Below the pieces are notes generated by a model. The model did not search any database, was not told the DNA's origin, and saw only the letters and a list, made by a program, of their open reading frames with translations. DNA of 35,226 nucleotides, from contig DASQOM010000116.1 of assembly GCA_035644495.1 (NCBI GenBank), positions 1 through 35,226 on the forward strand, given 5' to 3'. Positions 6,390 through 15,100 of the stretch are shown one piece after another. Numbering within the stretch: the first letter of the stretch is position 1; every line of letters starts with the position of its first letter. The position numbers were made by a program, and so were the translations under genes. This stretch comes from JACQFK01 sp035644495 (GTDB taxonomy: Bacteria; Planctomycetota; MHYJ01; JACPRB01).

Positions 6390-6578
6390 ATGTTGCGCTG
6401 GGCAGCGGCGTTCTTCATCATCGCGATCATCGCGGCCGTGTTCGGGTTCGGTGGCATCGCCTCCGGCTCGGCGGATATCGCGCGAGTGCTGTTCTTCCTC
6501 TTCCTGGTGGTCTTCGTCGTGTCCCTCATCTGGGGCCTCCTGACGGGCCGCCGGACCGGAGTTCCACCGGGCGTCTGA
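6390..6578 (+). CDS. DUF1328 (YtjA-like) small membrane protein, copy 1
   Basis: 62 residues: MLRWAAAFFIIAIIAAVFGF, the invariant GGIAS turn, then a second hydrophobic helix ARVLFFLFLVVFVVSLIWGL and a short basic tail. Two transmembrane helices joined by FGFGGIASG are the signature of DUF1328/YtjA, a stress-induced family of unknown function. ATG 6390 is preceded by AAGGAGGTGATC, a 12-base perfect match to the anti-Shine-Dalgarno, predicting very strong initiation. The promoter motif at 6295-6321 and the structured terminator at 6599-6693 make it a single-gene unit. A second copy is at 23445-23624. Confidence 0.93.
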   Translation: MLRWAAAFFIIAIIAAVFGFGGIASGSADIARVLFFLFLVVFVVSLIWGLLTGRRTGVPPGV

Positions 6579-6598
6579 GTTCCCTCACGCTCTCTGGA

Positions 6599-6693
6599 AG
6601 AGCAGGCGCGGTGAGCGCCCGGCGGGCAGCCTCCTCCACAGAGGCAGCCCCCTTACAAGCCGGACTCCCGCCGCAGGCCTGCTCTTTTTTTTT
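6599..6693 (+). terminator. Highly structured intrinsic terminator or sRNA-like 3' element
   Basis: The outer stem AGAGCAGGC (6599-6607) pairs with GCCTGCTCT (6677-6685) followed by nine T. Inside, GCGC arms form a small hairpin (6606-6618), CGGCGGG (6620-6626) pairs with CCCGCCG (6667-6673), and GCCTC (6629-6633) pairs with GAGGC (6641-6645). The result is a branched RNA of about 90 nt, larger than a normal terminator. Confidence 0.7.
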
Positions 6694-6866
6694 CAATCTT
6701 TGCGCGCCGGTGCTTCGATTTCGAGGAGCCAGCGCGATCGGCGCGGGGTGATCCGGGCCCGACGGATGTTGAAGCGGAGCCCCATGGTGCGTTCCAGTTT
6801 TTCCAGCATCTCATGGCCTGAAGGACGTCTCAGGTCGACTTCGAGCGTGGCGACGGACGACGGCAT
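6693..6866 (-). CDS. Small NIL/ACT-like domain protein (57 aa)
   Basis: The reverse strand from ATG 6866 encodes MPSSVATLEVDLRRPSGHEM, then a helix LEKLERTMGLRFNIRRARI and a strand SRWLLEIEAPARKD. The beta-alpha-beta-beta order, with 'LEVDL', 'LE...G...NI..A.I' and 'W.LEIE', resembles the NIL domain (ACT-like fold) found at the end of methionine ABC transporters and in ferredoxins. The match is by eye and moderate. GGGAGGAGCC sits directly upstream as a ribosome site, and a motif with a perfect GGCTC -10 lies at 6909-6934. It ends against the T-run of the convergent DUF1328 terminator. Likely cytosolic; ligand and role unknown. Confidence 0.72.
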   Translation of the reverse strand: MPSSVATLEVDLRRPSGHEMLEKLERTMGLRFNIRRARITPRRSRWLLEIEAPARKD

Positions 6867-6908
6867 GGCTCCTCCCTTTCCCCGAAACAGCGGAATCGGC
6901 GGCTCATA

Positions 6909-6934
6909 GAGCCGTCGTCGTTCGGAATGTGACG
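6909..6934 (-). promoter_or_regulatory. ECF-type promoter motif (CGTCAC variant) for 6693-6866
   Basis: Reverse strand CGTCAC (6929-6934), 15 nt, GGCTC (6909-6913). It ends 42 bp before the start codon. Confidence 0.5.
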
Positions 6935-6957
6935 CGGATTGTGGGATTTCCCGCGGG

Positions 6958-7620
6958 CTAGGAGCCGGACAAGGCCTTCTCGAATTCCGCCTTCAGCTGG
7001 TCCCGGCGCTCCCGGCTTCCGCTGCTGAGGATCGCTTCGGTCCGCCCGTCCGCCGCCTTGCGGAACCGGAAGCCCGCCGCCTGGGAATCGGAAGCGCGGC
7101 CTTTCAGCTCGGCCCCTTCTTCCCCGACCTGGCGGTCCACGATCTCATAGTGCAGCGTCTTCAGGCTCTTTTCCGCCGCCGTGACGCAGGCCGCCAGCGG
7201 CTGCGAATGCAGGGACGTCGACGCTTCGGCGTCTGCCGGCGACGCCTCCAGCCCCAGGGCTGAGGCGATCTTCTCGTGCACCGCGTTCGACATGTTGCGG
7301 TCGCCCGGAGCCACCCGGACCGACACCGACGTGTGCGACGAATCCACGCTCTTCACCGTGACCGTGACTTTGTCATCGGTCGCCCGCTTGGCGACGATTT
7401 CGCCGCCCAGCGCGTCGGCCTTCTCGGATTCGACCCGGAGGCTGAGCTCCTTGACCGCGCCTGTCGCGGCTTTCAGGACCTCTGCGACAGATCGGGGATA
7501 CTTTCGCTCGACGGTATTCAGACCCGTTCCCAGGTCGGACGTCGTCGGGGTTATTGCCGGCTTCCCGGCATCGCAAGCCGCAGCCGCCAGGAGCAGGGTC
7601 GCCGTGAGCACGGTCCTCAT
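6958..7620 (-). CDS. DUF3568-type lipoprotein with two tandem domains
   Basis: 220 residues. The N-terminus MRTVLTATLLLAAAACDAGK is a lipoprotein signal, with Cys16 after LAAAA as the lipidation site. The first domain (about 36-115) has TVERKYPRSVAEVLKAATGA and VAKRATDDKVTVTVKSVDSS, VRVAPGDRNMSNAVHEKI; the second (about 135-215) repeats the helix-strand pattern (LAACVTAAEKSLKTLHYEIV). This resembles DUF3568, small lipoproteins of unknown function common in Planctomycetota and Acidobacteriota. The start ATG overlaps the TGA stop of the 46-aa gene 7617-7757 (ATGA), and CGGAGGA gives a ribosome site. Transcribed from the motif at 7778-7804. Confidence 0.87.
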   Translation of the reverse strand: MRTVLTATLLLAAAACDAGKPAITPTTSDLGTGLNTVERKYPRSVAEVLKAATGAVKELSLRVESEKADALGGEIVAKRATDDKVTVTVKSVDSSHTSVSVRVAPGDRNMSNAVHEKIASALGLEASPADAEASTSLHSQPLAACVTAAEKSLKTLHYEIVDRQVGEEGAELKGRASDSQAAGFRFRKAADGRTEAILSSGSRERRDQLKAEFEKALSGS

Positions 7621-7757
7621 GAGGATTTCCTCCGATTGCGACGCGAGTCGCGCGGGCTTCTGATCCGCAGCACATCGGTCCGCGTCTCGTCCATCCGCGG
7701 GGGCGGAACGGACGTCTTCCGGACCGGATTCGGGGGCTCGGAGCGATTTGTGGGCAT
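7617..7757 (-). CDS. Small basic protein (46 aa) coupled to the lipoprotein gene
   Basis: The reverse-strand ORF from ATG 7757, with AAAGGAGGGCGT ahead, encodes MPTNRSEPPNPVRKTSVPPP followed by RMDETRTDVLRIRSPRDSRR and an NRRKSS end. It is Arg/Pro/Ser-rich, without membrane segment or cysteine, and probably disordered. Its TGA overlaps the ATG of the DUF3568 lipoprotein in the ATGA arrangement, so translation of the two is likely coupled. It is the first gene after the motif at 7778-7804. No family recognised. The strong ribosome site, position after the promoter and exact overlap support a real gene; it could alternatively be a leader ORF that mainly drives lipoprotein translation. Confidence 0.6.
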   Translation of the reverse strand: MPTNRSEPPNPVRKTSVPPPRMDETRTDVLRIRSPRDSRRNRRKSS

Positions 7758-7777
7758 ACGCCCTCCTTTACGAGGCG

Positions 7778-7804
7778 GAGCCCGGAAAGCCGCGCAGCGT
7801 TATG
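7778..7804 (-). promoter_or_regulatory. ECF-type promoter motif for 7617-7757 and the lipoprotein
   Basis: Reverse strand CATAAC (7799-7804), 16 nt, GGCTC (7778-7782). The TAA of the -35 half is also the stop codon of the response regulator 7800-8309. Confidence 0.75.
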
Positions 7805-8309
7805 GGGACGACGCGGGCGATGCGCCCTGCGGACGCGGGGCGGGGAGCGGACGCGAGGCCGGGCCGCGTCGGTCCGGCCCCTGGTTGAGGAGCACCCAGT
7901 ACATGCCGATGGCCTTGACCATCTCCAGGAGTCCGTCGAATCCCACCGGCTTGAGGAGATAGGAGTTCGCGCCCAGCGCATAGGCGCGTTCGATGTCGGA
8001 GCTCTCCTGCGACGATGTCAGCACGATGACGGGGGTCTGCTTGAGGGAGGGCTGGGCGCGGAGGAACTCCAAGACCTCGAGTCCCGACTTCTTGGGCAGC
8101 TTGAGGTCGAGCAGGATCAGGGACGGCAGGGGATACCGGGAGCGGTCGGCGTACGTGGCCGTTCCACCGAGATAGTGAATGGCCTCCTCGCCGTCGCGCA
8201 CGATCCGGAGGGGATTGACCAGGCTCGCCTGCATGAAGGCCCGCTGGGTCAGGAGGATGTCGTTGGCATCATCCTCCACCATGAGAATGGTGAAATCCGT
8301 CAGGTTCAT
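7800..8309 (-). CDS. Rcp1-like single-domain response regulator
   Basis: 169 residues from ATG 8309, five bases after the kinase stop. The receiver domain (about 5-135) begins FTILMVEDDANDILLTQRAF; the acidic pair is EDD, the phospho-Asp lies in LILLDLKLPKKSG, the switch Thr in VIVLTSSQES and the Lys in YLLKPVGF. The insertion RIVRDGEEAIHYLGG and the end IGMYWVLLN mark the Rcp1-type receivers that partner phytochrome-like and PAS/GAF kinases. A 35-residue Pro/Arg-rich tail follows with no output domain. It is the last gene of the four-gene operon begun at 18344 and is the natural phosphate acceptor for the kinase 8315-11314. A close paralogue is at 25438-25899. Confidence 0.93.
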   Translation of the reverse strand: MNLTDFTILMVEDDANDILLTQRAFMQASLVNPLRIVRDGEEAIHYLGGTATYADRSRYPLPSLILLDLKLPKKSGLEVLEFLRAQPSLKQTPVIVLTSSQESSDIERAYALGANSYLLKPVGFDGLLEMVKAIGMYWVLLNQGPDRRGPASRPLPAPRPQGASPASSP

Positions 8310-8314
8310 TCGGG

Positions 8315-11314
8315 TCAGGCCTTCTCCAGGTCCACCCAGAACCGGCTGCCGCTGAGGCCGTCGGATTCGACGCCGCAACTGCCGTCCATCCGCGACATCG
8401 CCTTGCGGACCATCGCCAGCCCGATGCCGGTGCCGGGATAATGCTCCTGGCGGTTGAGCCGCTCGAAGATCCGGAAGATGCGGTCCTGGTGCGTCGGAAG
8501 AATGCCGATGCCGTTGTCCTCAAACCAGATCCGGACGCGGCCGCCCCGCTCCTCCGTGCGGATGCGCAGTCGGGGGGCGACGTCCTTCCCGACGAACTTG
8601 AAGGCATTGCCGACGAGATTCAGGATCACCTGGGTGAGCGTCAGGGCGTTGCCCTTCACGGGCAGCAGCGGCTCCTGGACTTCGACGACGGCGCGGCGTT
8701 CCAGGCGCTCCACCTCCAGCTGGCCCAGCACGTCGGCGACCAGCTTGCCCGGATCAACCTTCTCGAGGCGGATCTCGGCGCGCGAAAGCCGGCTGTACGC
8801 CAGCAGATCCTTGATCAGCGCGTCCATCCGCTCGGAGGCGTCCATGATCCGCTTGGCGTACTCGCGGCCCATGCCGTCGAGCACGGAGGCATAATCCTCA
8901 TAGAGCGCCTGGCTGAAGCCCGACATGGCGCGCAGCGGGGCGCGGAGGTCGTGGGACACGGAGTACGCGAACTGCTCCTGCTCCTCCAGCGCCTCGGTGA
9001 GCTGGCCGGTGCGCTCTTTCACGCGGGCCTCGAGGTTGGTGTTGAGTCGGCGGATCTCCTCCTCGTCCCGACGCCGCTCGATCTCGGCCATCCACAAGCT
9101 GACGCGGTCGGCCGCGGACGCGGCGAAGTCCTGCTCCTCCGGGAGCCAGGGCCTCGGCTCGCCCTCCCGGCCCAGGCGGAGCACGGCGGCGGTCCGTCCC
9201 CGGTGGCGGACGGCGACGTCCAGCGAGGAGGCGATCCCGGCTTCTCCGGGATCCTTCGCCAGCTCGGCCAGGCGCAGGTCGGTGGCCCGCTCGTCCGCCG
9301 CCAGGACCCGCGAGGATTCCAGCGAGGAGAGGTATTGCCGGAGGCGCGCCGTTTCCAGCCTTCCTCCCTGCTCGTGCAGGCCGCTGTCCGCAGAGTACTG
9401 GTCGCGGCACTGCAACTCCTTCCGGTCGGCGTCGAAGAACCAGATCCCCGCTCGCGCGGCCCCGATCGTCAGGGCGACGATCTCGGTCATCCTCCGGAGG
9501 ACGGCCTCGAGATCGCCGGTATCGCCCCCGCTCATTTCAAGGAGGGCGGCCTGGTTGCGGATCAGGCGGCTGGAGCGCTCCGAGAACGCCTGCTCCGTCC
9601 GCTTCCGTTCGATGAACTGGCCGATCTGGCTGCCCAGCGTGGCCATCTGGGACAGGAGATCCTCGTCGGAGCGGAATTCCCCTCGGCCGTAGAACTCCAT
9701 GACGCCCAGAACCTCGTCGCCCATCTTGAGCGGGACCAGGATCCCCTGCCGGAACCCGTCGCGCTCCATGTCGTCCCGGCGCGGCAGATTCGGTTCGGTC
9801 CGGAGGTCATCGCTGCGGATCACGCGGCCCGACTCCCACGCGCGACCCGGAAGGCCGGCGCCGCGCGCGAAGATCGTCCGGCGGCTGGCCTCGGCCATGC
9901 CCGGGGCGGGGGTTTCGGGCGCCTCCCACGTCTCAATGCAGCGCAGCGAGGCGCCTCCGGGATCGACGCGCCAGATCGCCCCGAAGGTCCAGCCGAGCGA
10001 TCCGCCCGCCGCCCGCAGCAGCGCGAGCGCCGCCTCCCCGAGCGTCCGCGCCTCCGCCAGGATCCTCGTCACCTCGTGATTGACGGATTGCCGGAGTTCG
10101 GCCTCCCTCTGCTCGGTCACGTCCCGGAGGAAACCGCGGCTGTGGATGAAGCGGCCTTCCTCGACCAGGGCGTTGGCGTCGATCAGCACGTCCTTGAACG
10201 ACCCGTCCCGGCAGCGCATGCGGGCGGGAAAGTCCCGGATCGTCTCCCCTGCGCGGAGGCGGACCAGGAGGTTCTCCGCCGTCGACGGGTCCGCATGGAA
10301 GTCGTGGAGCGGACGCCCGACGAACTCCTCCATGGGATATCCGAGGAGCCGCAGCTCCGCGCGGTTGACCCGCAGCAGCGTGCCGTCGGGTCCGAGCCAG
10401 TGGGAGCCCACCGGCGCGTTTTCGAAATAGTCCTCCAGCTGGCGGCCGGTGCGGATCCGGTCCGTCACGTCGCGCGCTACCGCGTAGCAGCCCTGCTCGT
10501 TGGGGAACGACAGGAGGGTCCAGGACAGCCACCTCGAGCTTCCGTCCCGGGTCCGGTGGGAAAGCTCGAACGTCACGAACCCGCGGCCCTCCTGCAGGCC
10601 CTTGATCGCCGCCTGGATCTGGGTCCGGTCCTGCGGCTGGAAGAGCTCGACCACGCTTTTCCCCTGGAGCTCGCGGCTCGTGACGCCCAGCGTCTTCTCC
10701 CACGCGATGTTCGCCTCGCGGATCGTGCCGTCCTTCGCGAGCACGGCCATCATGTCGTTCGAGAGGGAGAAAAAGCGGTCGCGCTGGATCTCGAGCTGCG
10801 CCACCTTCCGGCGGTGCTCCTCCTGCTCCCGCGCCCGGATGCGCTCGGCCCGCTCCTGGAGTTCGCGTCCCTTGACGAAGAGGTCGACGAACGCCCGCAC
10901 CTTGGAGCGGAGAATGTCCGGATTGAGCGGCTTGAAGAGGAAGTCCACGGCGCCGGCCGCGTACCCGCGCGTCTCGCTGCCCTGGATCTGGTCGATGGCC
11001 GTCAGGAAGATGATCGGGATATGGCGCGACTGCTCCCGCGCGCGGATGATCTCCGCGGTCTCGAACCCGTCCATCTCCGGCATCTTGACGTCGAGCAGGA
11101 TCAGGGCGAACTCGCGGTCCAGCAGGTGCTTCAGGGCTTCCCGGCCGGAGCCAGCCGGCACCAGGTTGTACTGGGAGTTCCGGAGGATCCCCTCGAGCGC
11201 GAGGAGATTCTCCCGGTGGTCGTCGACCATGAGAATGTCCACGGGCCCGTGGAAGACGACCTCCGAAGGGATCTCCTGGGAACGGTCGATGGGACGGGTC
11301 TGGTGCGACGTCAT
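8315..11314 (-). CDS. Multi-sensor histidine kinase REC-PAS-PAS-GAF-GAF-HisKA-HATPase
   Basis: 999 residues, no membrane segment. An N-terminal receiver (about 25-145) has Asp75 in LILLDVKMPEMDG. Coiled coil (about 145-180) precedes two PAS domains (about 180-295 and 300-405; FFSLSNDMMAVLAKDGTI, YFENAPVGSHWLGPDGTLLR). Two GAF domains follow (about 415-575 and 600-755). The kinase core has His788 in SVSHDLRAPLRAM, N box LNLVGNAFKF, G1 EDNGIGI, F box RIFRIFERL and G2 GTGIGLAMV. It should therefore receive a phosphate at its N-terminal receiver, perhaps from the poly-HAMP kinase, sense small ligands or redox via PAS/GAF, and signal to the Rcp1-like regulator that follows. Its ATG overlaps the CheR stop (ATGA), showing translational coupling. 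Confidence 0.95.
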   Translation of the reverse strand: MTSHQTRPIDRSQEIPSEVVFHGPVDILMVDDHRENLLALEGILRNSQYNLVPAGSGREALKHLLDREFALILLDVKMPEMDGFETAEIIRAREQSRHIPIIFLTAIDQIQGSETRGYAAGAVDFLFKPLNPDILRSKVRAFVDLFVKGRELQERAERIRAREQEEHRRKVAQLEIQRDRFFSLSNDMMAVLAKDGTIREANIAWEKTLGVTSRELQGKSVVELFQPQDRTQIQAAIKGLQEGRGFVTFELSHRTRDGSSRWLSWTLLSFPNEQGCYAVARDVTDRIRTGRQLEDYFENAPVGSHWLGPDGTLLRVNRAELRLLGYPMEEFVGRPLHDFHADPSTAENLLVRLRAGETIRDFPARMRCRDGSFKDVLIDANALVEEGRFIHSRGFLRDVTEQREAELRQSVNHEVTRILAEARTLGEAALALLRAAGGSLGWTFGAIWRVDPGGASLRCIETWEAPETPAPGMAEASRRTIFARGAGLPGRAWESGRVIRSDDLRTEPNLPRRDDMERDGFRQGILVPLKMGDEVLGVMEFYGRGEFRSDEDLLSQMATLGSQIGQFIERKRTEQAFSERSSRLIRNQAALLEMSGGDTGDLEAVLRRMTEIVALTIGAARAGIWFFDADRKELQCRDQYSADSGLHEQGGRLETARLRQYLSSLESSRVLAADERATDLRLAELAKDPGEAGIASSLDVAVRHRGRTAAVLRLGREGEPRPWLPEEQDFAASAADRVSLWMAEIERRRDEEEIRRLNTNLEARVKERTGQLTEALEEQEQFAYSVSHDLRAPLRAMSGFSQALYEDYASVLDGMGREYAKRIMDASERMDALIKDLLAYSRLSRAEIRLEKVDPGKLVADVLGQLEVERLERRAVVEVQEPLLPVKGNALTLTQVILNLVGNAFKFVGKDVAPRLRIRTEERGGRVRIWFEDNGIGILPTHQDRIFRIFERLNRQEHYPGTGIGLAMVRKAMSRMDGSCGVESDGLSGSRFWVDLEKA

Positions 11315-12165
11315 CGGACTCTCCGGTGGAGGTGGTTGCGTCCGTCCACGCGCGCGTAGCAGTCGGCGAAGCGCGTTTCGTCCATGGATTCCCGGTGCCC
11401 CAGGGCCAGGTATCCGAAAAGGCCCAGGCTCTGATGGAGCAGCGTCCGGGCGCGCCCCTGGAGCGCCGGCGAGAACGACGAGAGGAGATTGCGGCAGAGG
11501 ATGACGTTGAATTCGTTGAAGGAGGAGTCGGTGGCCAGGGAGTGGGAGGCGAAGACGACCCTTCCCGCGAGCGACCCGTTCATGGTGAACCCGCCCTTGC
11601 GGGACGACCCGTAGGCCTGGAGCGTCGCCTTGCCTCCGGCGGCCCGGTAGTTCCGGCGGGCGCCGTCGATGCGCTCCGCGGAGATCCGTCCCTGGCGCGC
11701 CCGGGCCAGGATCTTCTCATCCAGTTCGGTCGCATACACCTGGGCGCGCGAGGCCAGCCCCTCCTCCTGGATCACGATCGCGAGGGAATAGGCGTCCTCG
11801 CCGGTGGCGCAGCCGGCCACCCAGAGGCGCGAGTACGGATACGTCCTCAGCACCGGGATCACCTTCCGGCGGAGCAGCTTCCAGAAGCCGGGGGGATCGA
11901 AGAGGCTCCGGCGCCGCGACACCAGCCCCTCGATCAGCCGCTCCAGGCACCCGCGGTCCCGGAGCACCCGATGCTGGTACTGGGAAATGCTCTCAACGTC
12001 CTCCTCCCGGAGCCGGTGCAGCACCTGCGCCCGGACGAGGTCCGGATCGTACTGACGGAAGTCGTGGCCGTAGAACTGGAAGATCCCCTCCAGCAGCAGG
12101 CGGAACTCGACCTCCTCCGCCCGGTTCTCCTTCGGCGGCGCGGCTTTCCGCACCCTTCCGATCAT
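11311..12165 (-). CDS. CheR-type SAM-dependent protein methyltransferase
   Basis: 284 residues from ATG 12165, which overlaps the upstream kinase stop as ATGA; ATG 12177 is an alternative and neither has a clear ribosome site. The N-terminal helical domain (VEFRLLLEGIFQFYGHDFRQ, VSRRRSLFDPPGFW) precedes the methyltransferase fold with SAM motif LWVAGCATGEDAYSLAIVIQ, an acidic VYATELDEKIL strand and the FNVILCRNLLSSF motif. The family methylates glutamates of chemoreceptors. No chemoreceptor, CheB, CheA or CheW gene is in the window. CheR genes beside multi-sensor hybrid kinases occur widely outside chemotaxis, where their target is unproven. The kinase-flanked position suggests it modifies a signalling partner, possibly the poly-HAMP protein, which is inference. 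Confidence 0.92.
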   Translation of the reverse strand: MIGRVRKAAPPKENRAEEVEFRLLLEGIFQFYGHDFRQYDPDLVRAQVLHRLREEDVESISQYQHRVLRDRGCLERLIEGLVSRRRSLFDPPGFWKLLRRKVIPVLRTYPYSRLWVAGCATGEDAYSLAIVIQEEGLASRAQVYATELDEKILARARQGRISAERIDGARRNYRAAGGKATLQAYGSSRKGGFTMNGSLAGRVVFASHSLATDSSFNEFNVILCRNLLSSFSPALQGRARTLLHQSLGLFGYLALGHRESMDETRFADCYARVDGRNHLHRRVR

Positions 12166-15100
12166 CGGTAGAGCCATACACGGATTACGGAGAGGAGCCG
12201 TTCGCTGTCCACCGGCTTGGGAATATAGTCGGAAGCCCCCGCCTCGATGCAGCGCTCTCGGTCGCCCTTCATCGCCTTCGCCGTCAGCGCGATCATGGGA
12301 AGCATCTCGAGGCCGTTGGTCTTCCGGATCTGCCGCATCGCCTCGTAGCCGTCCATCTCCGGCATCATGATGTCCATGAGGACGATGTCGATGTCCCGGT
12401 TCCCCTTGAGGAACTCCACCGCTTCCTTGCCGTTCTGGGCGTAGCGCACGTGCATTTTCATCTGCTCCAGCACCGTGGTGAGGGCGAAGATGTTGCGGAC
12501 GTCGTCGTCCACGATGAACACGCTGCGACCGGCGAGGGCCGGGTCGGCCTTCTGGCCGGTCTGGATCATGCGGCGCTTGGCCTCGGGCAGCTGGTGCGGG
12601 GAACGGTGCAGGAAGAGCGACGTCTCGTCCAGGAGCCGCTCCGGAGAGAGCGCGTCCTTGACGATGATCGCCTCCGCGTCCTTCCGCAGCGTGGTCTCCT
12701 CCTGGCGCGTCAGCTCGCGGCCCGTATAGATGATGATGGGCGGTCGGCCCGAGCCCAGGTCCCGGCCTTTCACCTTCTCGATGAACTCGTAGCCGGACAT
12801 GTCCGGCAGGGAGAGGTCCAGCACGACGCAGTCGATCCGCTCCCGGTCCAGGATCTCGAGGGCCTCCCCGGCCGTGGCGGCGCAGCGGGTCTCGACGTCG
12901 TCCCCGCCGACCAGCTCCTGGATGCTCCGGCGCTGGATCTCATCGTCCTCGACGATCAGCAGGCGCTTCACGGAGCGGTCGATGTATTCGCGCAGGTTAC
13001 CGAACGACTCCGCCAGAGCCTCCCGCGACGCGGGCTTGTGGAGGAAGGAGAACGCCCCCATTTTGAGGCCGCGCTGGGCCTGGTCCTCCGCCGAGATGAT
13101 CTGCACCGGGATATGGCGCGACTCGACGTCGTGCTTCAGGCAGTCCAGGAGCGTCCAGCCGTCCATGTCCGGCATGCGCAGGTCCAGGCTGATGGCATGC
13201 GGCTTGAACTTTCGGGCGACGCCCAGGCCGGCCTCGCCGGTGTGGGCGATCAGCCCCTTGAAGCCCTGCTCGTGCGCGACGTCCAGGAGCAGGCCGGCGA
13301 ACTTGACGTCGTCCTCCACGATCAGGAGGACCCGGTCGCCCGGCTGGATGGCGCTCCGGTCGTCGTCCACGTCGCTGAGGAGGAACGGGGTTGGCACCTC
13401 GTCCCGGCGAACGAGCTCCACCGCGGGCGACACGCCGTCGGACGACTGTGCGATGGCCGCCTCGCCCTTCGACCCGGTGGTCTTTTCCTGCGCCGGCCGC
13501 GTCTTGGGGGCGACGTAGTTGAGCGGGAGGAACAGCGTGAAGGTGCTGCCCTGGCTCGGCGTGCTTTCCAGTCGGATCTCGCCGCCGAGCAGGCGGGCGA
13601 TTTCGCGGCTGATGGAGAGGCCCAGGCCCGTGCCGCCGTACTTCCGGCTCGTCGTCATGTCGGCCTGCTGGAACGGCTCGAAGATGATCTGGTGCTTGTC
13701 GGCCGGGATGCCGATGCCGCTGTCGTTGACCGAGAAGAAGACGACCGTGTCGGCTTTATTGAGAATCTCGTGCTTCGGACTCCAGCCGTGCTCCGCGACG
13801 CCCATCCGCAGGATGACGCCGCCCTTCGATGTGAACTTGAACGCGTTGGACAGGAGATTGCGAAGCACCTGGTGAAGCCGCTTCGAGTCCGTCTGGATCG
13901 TCGAAGGCACGTTCGGATTGATGTCGATGGAGAAGTCCAGTTTCTTGTTGAGCGCGATCGGCCGGAAGCTCGGCTCGATTTCGTCGCGGAGATCCTTGAA
14001 GCGGACTTTTCCGGCTTCGACGGACATTGTGCCCGACTCGATCTTCGACAGGTCGAGGATATCGTTGATCAGCGACAGGAGGTCGGTCCCCGACGAGTGG
14101 ATCGCCTTCGAGAACTCGACCTGCTTGTCCGTCAGGTTGCCGTCGGCGTTCTCGAACAGCAGCTTCGCGAGGATCAGCAGGCTGTTCAGCGGCGTGCGCA
14201 GCTCGTGGGACATATTGGCGAGGAACTCGGATTTGTACTTGGAAGTCAGGGACAGCTGTTCGGCTTTTTCTTCCAGTTCCTGGTTGGTCTGCTGCAGCTC
14301 CTGGGTCAGGGCCTGCGACTGCTTGAGCAGCGCCTCCGTTCTCATGGTGGCGCCGATCGTGTTGAACACGATTCCGATGATTTCGGTGAGCTGCTCGAGG
14401 AAGGTCACGTGGATGTCGCTGAACTGGCTGAAGGAGGCCAGCTCGATCACCGCGCGCACCTGCTCCTCGAAGAGCACGGGCAGGAAGATCATGCTGTACG
14501 GGCTCGCCTCCCCCAGCCCCGAGGAGATCTTGATGTAGTCCTCGGGCGCGTTCTCCACGCGGAGGGGTCTCCGCTCCATGGCGCACTGGCCGACCAGGCT
14601 TTCGCCCATGCGGAACCGCTGGCGCGCGCCTTCGCGCTCCACCGTCGCATAGCCGGCGCTCTTCTTCAGCACCGCCTCCTCCTCGCCGCGCTGCTCCAGC
14701 TCGTAGAAGACGGCGTGCTGGACGTTGACCAGCGGCGCGAGCTCCGACAGGATCTGGCGGGACACGGTCTCCAGGTCGCGCTGGCCCTGCAGCATGCGGC
14801 TGAACTTGGCCAGGTTGGTCTTGAGCCAGTCCTGCTCGGCGTTCTTCTGCGTCGTCTCGCGCAGGTTCCGGATCATCTGATTGATGTTGTCCTTCACGAT
14901 CTCGACTTCGCCTCGCGCGTCGACCGTGATCGACCGGTTGAGGTCGCCCTTCGTCACGGCCGCGGCCACGTCGGCCATGCCGCGCACCTGCGTGGTGAGG
15001 TTGTTGGCCAGCTCGTTCACGTTGTCCGTCAGGTCGCGCCAGATGCCGGTGGCGCCGGGCACGCGCGCCTGGCCGCCCAGCTTTCCTTCGACGCCGACCT

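Noticed and set aside
8441..11359. 972-aa plus-strand open frame opposite the multi-sensor kinase
   Set aside because: Shadow frame: no domain, and the reverse strand has intact REC, PAS, GAF and kinase boxes.
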